A stretch of 5,919 bases of DNA from an uncultured Eubacteriales bacterium (GTDB lineage: Bacteria > Bacillota > Clostridia > Oscillospirales > Acutalibacteraceae): positions 1 to 5,919 of the forward strand of contig CAKRVQ010000076.1 in NCBI GenBank assembly GCA_934408795.1, written 5' to 3'. Below, piece after piece: positions 1 through 5,236 of this stretch. Every line of letters begins with the position of its first letter. Position 1 is the first letter of the stretch. The position numbers were made by a program, and so were the translations under genes. The notes below the pieces were generated by a model. It was not told where the DNA came from. It was given only the letters and a program-made list of their open reading frames with translations, and searched no databases.

Positions 1-1109
1 CTGCCGACGGATATGACCTCTTGCTCGTCTTTACCGAACGCACTCATTATAGTCTCGGATCCTAACGCTATAAAAACTGCCGCCGCAAGGCAGACGGCCG
101 TGCCGACCGACAGAGTGAAAAAGAATCCTCTTTTTACCCTGCGGTAATTTAACGCGCCGAAGTTATATCCCGCAACAGGCTGATACCCTTGCCCTATGCC
201 CACGACAAAGTTCCTTATCATGGCATAGACCTTTGCCGCTATGGTGAGTGCCGCGACCGAAGCATCTCCGTAAGGTTTTGAGGTTATTGCCAAAAGTGCC
301 GATGCAAGACTTGCAAGCCCCTGTCTGCACAAAGTCGGAGATCCGTTCGCAATTATCTTCACATAAAGTCCCAAACTCTTTGACACTCTGCCCGGCGAAA
401 GTTTTACAACGGTCTTGCCTGTAATAAAGACCGAGACCAAGACCAAAAAGCTGATTATCTGACTTATAAGGGTGGCGATCGCGGCACCCGAAACACCCAT
501 TTCAAGAGTGAAGATCAATATCGGGTCGAGAATTATGTTGACCACGCCGCCGAGCGCAATGCCTATGGTACAAAAGGCTGCGTGACCCTCTGCGCGCAAA
601 ACGGCATTCAAAGCAAATGTAACGCACATTACGGGTGCGCCCACAAGGATATATGCAGCATACTGCGATGCATAAGGAAGAGATGTTTCCGTCGCCCCGA
701 GAAGCGTCATAAGCGGTTCAAGCAGCAACAATCCCGAAGCGGAGGTGACAGCACCGAGTATTGCCGCCATAACCACTGCACTCGACGCATACACATCAGC
801 TGCATCATTTTCCCTTGCGCCGAGCAATCGGCTTATGCTTGATGCGGCGCCCATTCCGACGGTAAAACCGATCGCCTGGATCAAGGACATCAATGCGAAT
901 ACCACACCGACTGCCGCTGCAGCGCTTGTTCCGAGTTTGGCGACAAAATATGTATCGGTCATATTATAGACCGAAGTTATCAACATACTTAGCGCCGACG
1001 GTGCCGAAAGTGAGAGGATCAGCCCCGCAAGCGGTCGTGTAGTCATGATCGTATACCGTCTTTCATCGGTGAACGACTTTGCCGCACTGTCCGATTTAAG
1101 ATCCGACAT
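1..1109 (-). CDS. MATE family multidrug/sodium efflux transporter (partial, C-terminus beyond left edge)
   Basis: Integral membrane antiporter of the MATE family, expected to export cationic drugs or metabolites using a Na+ or H+ gradient; the substrate cannot be told from sequence. I translated 369 complete codons from the ATG at 1109. Seen: the family N-terminal pattern with P37, Y48-N49, D52 and F55-V56; repeated hydrophobic helices; N168 with LRAEG at 171-175; NIILDPILIF at 191-200; and GIGQGYQPVAGYNFGA near the right of the visible part, typical of MATE (MepA-like) proteins. Family length is about 450 residues, so roughly 80 are missing at the C-terminus. An in-frame ATG 10 codons upstream (1139) is possible; I prefer 1109 because AGGA lies 10 bases before it. 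It has its own promoter (1237-1265), so it is probably not co-transcribed with mazF. Family assignment is secure; exact subfamily and start are less so. Confidence 0.93.
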   Translation of the reverse strand, partial: MSDLKSDSAAKSFTDERRYTIMTTRPLAGLILSLSAPSALSMLITSVYNMTDTYFVAKLGTSAAAAVGVVFALMSLIQAIGFTVGMGAASSISRLLGARENDAADVYASSAVVMAAILGAVTSASGLLLLEPLMTLLGATETSLPYASQYAAYILVGAPVMCVTFALNAVLRAEGHAAFCTIGIALGGVVNIILDPILIFTLEMGVSGAAIATLISQIISFLVLVSVFITGKTVVKLSPGRVSKSLGLYVKIIANGSPTLCRQGLASLASALLAITSKPYGDASVAALTIAAKVYAMIRNFVVGIGQGYQPVAGYNFGALNYRRVKRGFFFTLSVGTAVCLAAAVFIALGSETIMSAFGKDEQEVISVG

Positions 1110-1154
1110 TTTAACATCATCCTGATATTTAGGTCTCATAGGAACATCATCTTG
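1107..1154 (-). repeat. Duplicated translation-start motif before the MATE gene
   Basis: Two 18-base units 30 bases apart on the minus strand, CAAGATGATGTTCCTATG (1154-1137) and CAGGATGATGTTAAAATG (1124-1107), each end in an in-frame ATG. The second carries AGGA at a workable distance from its ATG; the first has only AAGA. This decides, weakly, for the ATG at 1109. Confidence 0.5.
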
Positions 1155-1236
1155 AATTATGCTTATTTCCCTGTGTATTTGATTTGGCTGCGATGCAGCA
1201 GGTGCGGTACGGTTTGTTTTCGATCGTATTTTCTTA

Positions 1237-1265
1237 ATTATAGTACATTTATGCCGATTAAGCAA
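1237..1265 (-). promoter_or_regulatory. Sigma-A-type promoter for the MATE gene
   Basis: On the minus strand TTGCTT (1265-1260) is followed after exactly 17 bases by a perfect TATAAT (1242-1237). Transcription would start near 1230, giving a leader of about 120 nt before the ATG at 1109. The leader contains a small hairpin, GCTGC-loop-GCAGC (1187-1199), but no riboswitch class I recognise. Confidence 0.8.
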
Positions 1266-1373
1266 TACAGGATATGAATATTTTTGCAATTTAATTTATT
1301 AGGAATGCGATACTGTCGGGAGTATGTATTTGCTGCCGATTGTCGATCCGTATTTTCATCGCCGACGGGCATT

Positions 1374-1419
1374 GCTGCCGAGTGCGCTTCGGAGCGGGAG
1401 CGGCATATACGGCGGCAGC
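1374..1419. repeat. Inverted repeat that overlaps the 1416-1454 hairpin
   Basis: GCTGCCG (1374-1380) is the exact reverse complement of CGGCAGC (1413-1419), with a smaller CGCT-TCGG-AGCG hairpin nested between them. Bases 1416-1419 are also part of the left arm of the larger hairpin, so the two pairings exclude each other. Seen directly; no function known. Confidence 0.45.
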
Positions 1420-1454
1420 CGTGTGTCACTCCCGTTTGGGATAACACACGGCTG
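1416..1454. repeat. Long perfect hairpin (11-bp stem plus inner 4-bp stem)
   Basis: CAGCCGTGTGT (1416-1426) pairs perfectly with ACACACGGCTG (1444-1454). Inside, TCCC (1430-1433) pairs with GGGA (1438-1441) around a GTTT loop. On the plus strand it is followed by AACTTTT, on the minus strand by GC-rich sequence without a T tract, so it is not a textbook intrinsic terminator in either direction. It could be an inefficient terminator, an mRNA-stabilising 3' end for mazF (whose stop codon lies about 170 bases upstream in the minus direction), or a palindromic repeat. Confidence 0.6.
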
Positions 1455-1542
1455 AACTTTTGCAACTGTCATTGAATATAACTAAGTCATTTACAATTCT
1501 TACATGCAGGCGATCGGTCTGTCTGCAGCGGCTCAAAATTCT

Positions 1543-1589
1543 GCGGGATCTCCGCCCTCATAGCCTCGTCTGCAAAGAGCACATCCCGC
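1543..1589. repeat. Inverted repeat with 33-base spacer
   Basis: GCGGGAT (1543-1549) and ATCCCGC (1583-1589) are exact reverse complements. They lie just downstream of mazF in its direction of transcription. No T tract follows on either strand. Whether it forms in RNA or is chance in a GC-rich patch is open. Confidence 0.35.
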
Positions 1590-1625
1590 CGAGAAAGTTT
1601 GGCTCTCGCGATGAAGGCCTTGCAT

Positions 1626-1970
1626 TTACGAGAGACCGAAGCTTACCGAAAGGGCCTCATTTACCATATTCATGGAATTATTATCAAGCTCGCCCATTCT
1701 CTCGCGAAGACGCTGCTTGTCGATCGTCCTCACCTGTTCAAGCAGGACTATCGAATCCTTGACAAGGCCGCTTTTATCGGCAGTTACATGTATATGGGTG
1801 GGCAGATTGGCTTTCATATGCTGACTGGTTATTGCCGCCGCGATAACCGTAGGACTATGCTTATTACCGACGTTGTTCTGAATTATAAGTACGGGACGCA
1901 GACCTCCCTGTTCCGAGCCGATGACGGGGCTTAGATCCGCATAATATATTTCTCCTCTTTTAACTGTCAT
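1626..1970 (-). CDS. mazF: MazF/PemK-family endoribonuclease toxin (NdoA type)
   Basis: A 114-residue sequence-specific mRNA interferase; relatives cut single-stranded RNA (Bacillus NdoA at UACAU-type sites) and stop growth unless bound by an antitoxin. The sequence follows Bacillus NdoA closely from end to end: KRGEIYYADLSP near residues 4-15, GSEQGGLRPVL at 18-28 and LLEQVRTIDKQRL in the C-terminal half. The catalytic residues known from that family are present as R25 (in LRPVL) and T48 (in AAIT), so the protein should be active. The ATG at 1970 is supported by GGAGA (minus strand 1985-1981) about ten bases before it. In Bacillus the antitoxin gene ndoAI lies directly upstream; here the 428 bases upstream hold no plausible antitoxin, so it is a solitary toxin gene at this locus. 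The cleavage specificity here is unknown. Confidence 0.96.
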   Translation of the reverse strand: MTVKRGEIYYADLSPVIGSEQGGLRPVLIIQNNVGNKHSPTVIAAAITSQHMKANLPTHIHVTADKSGLVKDSIVLLEQVRTIDKQRLRERMGELDNNSMNMVNEALSVSFGLS

Positions 1971-1980
1971 AGTTATTCAC

Positions 1981-2170
1981 TCTCCGATTATGCTTATCAC
2001 CTTGACAAACGGTCTTCACCGAAGCAGCTGCGGCTCCTCATATCGCGATATCTCAACGCGGAAACAGGTCATATGTTGAAAACCGTTTTTTATATGTGTG
2101 ATGATTATATTGTTACCGATTAGCGCGGCTTATAATCACTTCCCATAACATTTTATGAAACAATCGGAGA
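1981..2170 (-). promoter_or_regulatory. Inverted repeat that could mask the mazF ribosome binding site
   Basis: AATCGGAGA on the minus strand (1989-1981) contains the mazF Shine-Dalgarno GGAGA. Its perfect 9-base complement TCTCCGATT occurs upstream on the same strand (2170-2162). A transcript starting beyond 2170 could fold the two together and hide the binding site; one starting at the -10 at 2104-2109 would lack the upstream arm. The 172-base separation makes chance a real alternative. Confidence 0.3.
2104..2136. promoter_or_regulatory. Back-to-back promoter-like elements (weak)
   Basis: On the minus strand TATAAT (2109-2104) is a perfect -10 in a position suited to mazF, but the sequence 17 bases upstream (TAAGCC) is a poor -35. 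On the plus strand TTGTTA (2110-2115) and TATAAT (2131-2136) are good boxes but with only 15 bases between them. Either could be weak or activator-dependent. No better mazF promoter was found. Confidence 0.3.
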
Positions 2171-2258
2171 ATCGTTCTAAGGCACGGCATTGAACTCGGA
2201 CGAAATCGCAAAACGATCCGACCGTATTCCTTTCGGTTTTATTTTTAGTTAACTGTTA

Positions 2259-2287
2259 TTGACCTTTTATTGCGAATAATGTAATAT
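2259..2287 (+). promoter_or_regulatory. Sigma-A-type promoter for the propeller-like gene
   Basis: TTGACC (2259-2264) is followed after 17 bases by TAATAT (2282-2287) inside a very AT-rich run. Transcription would start near 2294, leaving a leader of about 105 nt. The leader contains a weak stem, ATGCTG with CGGCAT (one G-U pair), directly followed by five T residues near 2340, which might act as a poor attenuator; I recognise no riboswitch. Confidence 0.65.
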
Positions 2288-2398
2288 ATATAAATAAGAG
2301 TTTTTTGTTTTGCCTATGCTGATGGTTTACCTCCGGCATTTTTAAGTCGGGCGGCAGTTTGGCAGGCAGCAGCATATTTTTATTTCGGATGTGAGAAA

Positions 2399-3079
2399 AT
2401 GAAGCAGTTGTTCGGCAATAATGCATATGATATGCTTATTGCGGATAAGGGTCTGATCGTTGTACTTGAGGAAAGTGACGAGAACGGCAGGTATTTTTGT
2501 TATAAATTCATTTCGCCGTCATTCACGGGCGAACCTATGCCCATAACAAAGTCATCGTTTTTGTCCGCAAAATTCAGAGATTGTTACGATGCGCTTTCAA
2601 TGCAGATAGGTAACCATATAAAAACAAAGATCGTATGGCCGAGCAGCAAAGCGGCTTTTGTTATAACGGGAGACGACGGGAAAGCAAAGCTTTTACAGAG
2701 GAACGGATGTCTCGTATGGCAGGGCAGCGTCGTTTACAAAGGAGAAGGGCCTGCAGACATTGCACTCCTCGGCGACACTTTATGGGCATCGTTTCCGTCA
2801 AGCAATGCTTTGATAAGGTTTAATCTGCGCACGATGCGTGAGGAATTGAGGATCGGCGGTCCGAGCGACAAAGCTTTCAGCTCGCCGCACGGTGTTTTTA
2901 CGGATAAGGAAGATAACAAGTTGTATGTCTGCAGCGCGGGTAGCGGCAACATAACCGCGGTAGATCTCGGCAGCTTTACCGTTTGCGATTATCTGCACTT
3001 TGACGAGCCGGTCAGGAAATACTGCCGTATAGGCACGAATGAATACATAATGCTTGATTCGGGCCTTTATGCAAAATAG
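2399..3079 (+). CDS. Hypothetical protein with beta-propeller (NHL/YVTN-like) character
   Basis: A 226-residue protein I do not recognise by name. It has no signal peptide or membrane segment, so it is probably cytoplasmic. The middle and C-terminal parts read like propeller blades: one unit from about GPADIALLGDTLWASF through NALIRFNL, then SSPHGVFTD, NKLYVCSAGSGNITAVDL and a final short strand set ending MLDSGLYAK. This is the usual NHL/YVTN pattern of 'position, value displayed, written to a line'. At this length it could form only about five blades, fewer than the six or seven of most propellers, so it may be a partial fold or may not close. The start ATG has GGA nine bases upstream. It is a single-gene unit with its own promoter and terminator, divergent from mazF and convergent with ftsZ. 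The fold is inference; coding status is well supported by length, promoter, terminator and amino-acid composition. Confidence 0.8.
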   Translation: MKQLFGNNAYDMLIADKGLIVVLEESDENGRYFCYKFISPSFTGEPMPITKSSFLSAKFRDCYDALSMQIGNHIKTKIVWPSSKAAFVITGDDGKAKLLQRNGCLVWQGSVVYKGEGPADIALLGDTLWASFPSSNALIRFNLRTMREELRIGGPSDKAFSSPHGVFTDKEDNKLYVCSAGSGNITAVDLGSFTVCDYLHFDEPVRKYCRIGTNEYIMLDSGLYAK

Positions 3080-3114
3080 TAAATAAGAGAAAATAAGAGC
3101 ATGGAAAAGCAAGA

Positions 3115-3145
3115 AAAAAGCAGCCTCCCGAAAAGGCTGCTTTTT
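3115..3145. terminator. Bidirectional intrinsic terminator between the propeller-like gene and ftsZ
   Basis: AAAAAGCAGCC (3115-3125) pairs perfectly with GGCTGCTTTTT (3135-3145) around a nine-base loop; the GC core GCAGCC/GGCTGC is followed by a T run on either strand (six on the minus strand, 3119-3114). It lies 36 bases after the stop of the plus-strand gene and 75 bases after the stop of ftsZ, so it can end both converging transcripts. Confidence 0.92.
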
Positions 3146-3219
3146 CATATGTTTTTACTGTTTTTCCCGATAATGTAAGGCTGATCTTTTTGGTTTATGA
3201 CACCGACGGGACGACGGAA

Positions 3220-4287
3220 TCAGTTCTTGAAAACATCAAGGAGCTCATAGTCCTTGAAATCCTGAGCATTGTTATTTGCAACGCTGCCCATTAAGGTATC
3301 AAGGGCGTTGTCCTTATTATCCGCCTTCTTGCTGTCGCCGAGACCGGTCGCTATAACGGTGACCCTCATTGTATCCTCAAGGGTATCATCAAGCTGGAGA
3401 CCCCAAATGATAGTCGCATCGGGATGTACCATTTCGGAAATGATCGTAGAAGCGGTCTCAACTTCTTCAAGGCCGATGTCGGGAGATCCGGTGATGCTGA
3501 GGATAACTCCGCGGGCATTCTCCATGGAAGTTTCGATAAGCGGGCTTGTGATAGCGGCTTTTGCAGCTTCCTCCGCCTTATCTCTTCCGGTCGCGATGCC
3601 GACACCCATATGAGCGCAGCCTGCATCGGACATAACGGTGGTAACATCGGCAAAGTCAAGGTTGACCATCGCGGTAACATTGATAAGCTCGGATATGCTC
3701 TGAACGCCCTGACGGAGAACATCATCGGCAATTTCAAATGCATTCTTGAGGGTAATCTTCTGCTCCGATACAAATTTAAGTCTCTCATTGGGGATAACGA
3801 TTATACTGTCAACATGCTGGCTGAGAGCGGCTATACCCTCTTCTGCCTGGGTCATTCTCTTCTTGCCTTCGAACGCAAAAGGCTTTGTAACGATCGCAAC
3901 TGTAAGTACGCCAAGTTCCTTAGCTATGGAAGCCACAACCGGAGCTGCACCTGTGCCTGTGCCGCCGCCCATACCTGCGGCAATGAATACCATATCGGCG
4001 TCACCGATGGCGGCCTTTATTTCATCTCTCGACTCCTCCGCAGCGGACTGACCCTTATCGGGACTTGCGCCTGCGCCCTGGCCCTTTGTTACTCTGTCGC
4101 CTATCTGGATCTTTGTATTTGCTTTTGAAAGATAAAGTGCTGCCTTATCGGTATTTACGGCTATGAATTCAACGCCCTTAACGCCCGATGAGACCATACG
4201 GTTTACGGCGTTTCCGCCGCCGCCGCCGACACCTATTACCTTAATTTGAACAACATCTTGCATCTCTTCTGAAAACTCGTATGCCAT
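3220..4287 (-). CDS. ftsZ: Cell division protein FtsZ
   Basis: Bacterial tubulin homologue; a GTPase that polymerises into the mid-cell ring and recruits the division machinery. Translation from the ATG at 4287 gives 355 residues. Seen: glycine-rich GTP-binding loop [13 protein letters not shown] (19-31), tubulin signature GGGTGTG (107-113), and the T7 synergy loop NLDFADV (209-215) with catalytic D211 and D214. The frame is open upstream to an ATG at 4374, but that would place 29 untypical residues over the promoters; the 4287 start has GAAAGGA (4305-4299) 11 bases before it and gives the usual family N-terminus. The tail after the GTPase core (about 319-355) is only 37 residues, has no proline and lacks the usual D-IP-FLR peptide that binds FtsA/SepF; it ends [10 protein letters not shown]. 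It has its own promoters and ends at the shared terminator; no ftsA lies beside it. Confidence 0.98.
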   Translation of the reverse strand: MAYEFSEEMQDVVQIKVIGVGGGGGNAVNRMVSSGVKGVEFIAVNTDKAALYLSKANTKIQIGDRVTKGQGAGASPDKGQSAAEESRDEIKAAIGDADMVFIAAGMGGGTGTGAAPVVASIAKELGVLTVAIVTKPFAFEGKKRMTQAEEGIAALSQHVDSIIVIPNERLKFVSEQKITLKNAFEIADDVLRQGVQSISELINVTAMVNLDFADVTTVMSDAGCAHMGVGIATGRDKAEEAAKAAITSPLIETSMENARGVILSITGSPDIGLEEVETASTIISEMVHPDATIIWGLQLDDTLEDTMRVTVIATGLGDSKKADNKDNALDTLMGSVANNNAQDFKDYELLDVFKN

Positions 4288-4329
4288 TATTTTTTCAATC
4301 CTTTCTTTTCGGGAAAAGTAGTTCACATA

Positions 4330-4371
4330 ATTATACAAATGAATTTTATCACAAACAAATCGGAATTTCAA
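4330..4371 (-). promoter_or_regulatory. Two overlapping sigma-A-type promoters for ftsZ
   Basis: P1: TTGAAA (4371-4366), 17 bases, TAAAAT (4348-4343). P2: TTGTTT (4358-4353), 17 bases, TATAAT (4335-4330). Both spacings are ideal and the two are offset by 13 bases. Predicted starts near 4336 and 4323 give short leaders of about 50 and 36 nt before the ATG at 4287. This indicates that ftsZ can be expressed independently of murA-ftsQ. Confidence 0.75.
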
Positions 4372-4389
4372 CAAGAAAATTACCGATTT
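4357..4389 (-). repeat. Inverted repeat between ftsQ and ftsZ, overlapping the ftsZ P1 -35 box
   Basis: AAATCGG (minus strand 4389-4383) pairs with CCGATTT (4363-4357), and after a one-base bulge AATTT (4381-4377) pairs with AAATT (4368-4364), leaving an eight-base loop. It starts 22 bases after the ftsQ stop codon and is followed by GTTTGTG, only loosely T-rich. It may act as a weak terminator for murA-ftsQ mRNA, or as a protein-binding site over the P1 -35 box (4371-4366). Confidence 0.5.
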
Positions 4390-4410
4390 CTATAAATTGT
4401 GAGAAAAACA

Positions 4411-5232
4411 TCAATACTTTTTGATCAGATCATCGATCGAGCACGACAAGAGGGAGGCTTTTCGGTTGGACGGAGTCCAGTTTTCCAAAAGTATCCGCCC
4501 TTCGTCTTCCTCGTCGAGCTTGGGTATCATCGCACCGAAATGCTTGAGCTTTTCCTCAAGATATGAGCTGCTTCCTATCTCGACATAAAATCTTCCGCCG
4601 TATACGGCAAAAATATCATTTTCGTTTTCAGCATCGATAACATCAAAAACGATATTATACCGTGATGCCGCTTCTTCAACGGTCTTGGCCAGCTTATAAA
4701 CGCCGTTATTCTTATCGGTGACGGCATTGTTTCCGGGCGACATATCCTCCGCCGACGGCACTCCGTAAATAAGGGTCGCGGTGTCAAGCCGTTCGGATGA
4801 TGTATCAAGAATCTTGCAGTTGTCATCGGCAAGATAATATATACTGCCTCTTTTGAACTGATACTTTATTTCGGCGGGCGTCAGGGTGATCTTGAGCTCA
4901 CCGTTCAGGGAATACGAGGCCGAAGCGGTCTTTACATAAGGGAGCTTTTTCTCGATGCTTTTTTCGGCTCCGCCGAGGCTCACCTTAAGAACGCTCTTTC
5001 CGAGTACCACTCCCGAAGCCCTTATGACCTGCTCGTCACTGTAAGGTGTCTCCCCCGTTACGGAAACGGTCTTTATGGGCAATATGCCGATATCGGGAAC
5101 AAAGCGGACGACCGCAAAGACCGCAGCTGCCGCGACAAGCAATATCGTCATCAGGATTATCATTACAACAAAGCCTTTTTTAAGTTTTCGTCTTTTTCTT
5201 TTCTTTTGTTTCTTCTGTTTATTTTCAGCCAT
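4411..5232 (-). CDS. ftsQ: Cell division protein FtsQ/DivIB
   Basis: Bitopic membrane protein of the divisome that, with FtsL and FtsB/DivIC, links the Z ring to septal peptidoglycan synthesis. Complete at 273 residues, a normal length. Seen: very basic cytoplasmic N-terminus (about 4-19, nearly all K/R), one membrane segment (about 20-43), then a POTRA domain (about 53-120) beginning LPIKTVSVTG with the SDEQVIRASG pattern, followed by the extracellular beta domain to the C-terminus. The ATG at 5232 comes four bases after the murA stop, with only a weak GAAGAG upstream, so translation is probably coupled to murA. Placement between murA and ftsZ fits the usual Firmicutes division and cell-wall cluster. 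Overall sequence in this family is poorly conserved; the call rests on topology, POTRA pattern and context. Confidence 0.93.
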   Translation of the reverse strand: MAENKQKKQKKRKRRKLKKGFVVMIILMTILLVAAAAVFAVVRFVPDIGILPIKTVSVTGETPYSDEQVIRASGVVLGKSVLKVSLGGAEKSIEKKLPYVKTASASYSLNGELKITLTPAEIKYQFKRGSIYYLADDNCKILDTSSERLDTATLIYGVPSAEDMSPGNNAVTDKNNGVYKLAKTVEEAASRYNIVFDVIDAENENDIFAVYGGRFYVEIGSSSYLEEKLKHFGAMIPKLDEEDEGRILLENWTPSNRKASLLSCSIDDLIKKY

Positions 5233-5236
5233 AGGA

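Larger units (their letters stand above)
1298..1625. other. Gene-free, structured intergenic region between mazF and the MATE gene
   Basis: No convincing gene on either strand. The short open frames here overlap the MATE promoter, lack ribosome binding sites or resemble nothing I know. The stretch holds several inverted repeats (listed separately) and two copies of TTGCTGCCGA (1330-1339 and 1372-1381). The part at about 1499-1620 is more GC-rich than its immediate AT-rich surroundings. On the minus strand a frame is open from 1642 to a TGA at 1489-1487 and would end in ACKNCK, but it has no ATG before codon 28 and overlaps the end of mazF out of frame. It could be a gene remnant, an interspersed repeat or an untranslated RNA; the sequence alone does not decide. 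Confidence 0.5.
1971..2398. other. Divergent intergenic region between mazF and the propeller-like gene
   Basis: No gene found. The longest minus-strand short frames (for example 25 codons from an ATG in the middle of the gap, and 18 codons beginning about 120 bases before mazF) lack good ribosome binding sites and do not resemble antitoxins. The gap holds a good rightward promoter (2259-2287), weaker promoter-like sequences around 2104-2136 on both strands, a perfect 12-base palindrome ATATCGCGATAT (2040-2051), the 8-base palindrome AGTTAACT (2247-2254), and a 9-base inverted repeat involving the mazF ribosome binding site. Confidence 0.6.

Noticed and set aside
1416..1454. Calling the long hairpin an intrinsic terminator
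   Set aside because: No adequate T tract directly follows the stem on either strand and no plus-strand gene ends before it.
1238..1475. 63- and 75-codon frames on both strands of the mazF-MATE gap
   Set aside because: The minus-strand frame runs through the MATE promoter boxes and the other through the hairpin; compositions are not protein-like.
1460..1934. Plus-strand frames of 100 and 111 codons
   Set aside because: They run antisense through mazF, which is a certain gene.
2217..2248. Terminator-like ACCG/CGGT stem followed by a T-rich run
   Set aside because: Only four base pairs, and no transcript is known to need ending there.
2798..3148. 116-codon minus-strand frame starting inside the terminator
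   Set aside because: Overlaps the propeller-like gene antisense and begins within the intrinsic terminator hairpin; no ribosome binding site or family pattern.
3424..4128. 234-codon open frame on the plus strand antisense to ftsZ
   Set aside because: Lies entirely inside ftsZ, is Cys/His/Arg/Leu-rich without family resemblance, and is a by-product of the codon bias of the real gene.
4288..4374. N-terminal extension of ftsZ to the upstream ATG
   Set aside because: The added 29 residues match no FtsZ, cover both promoters, and the ATG at 4287 has its own ribosome binding site.
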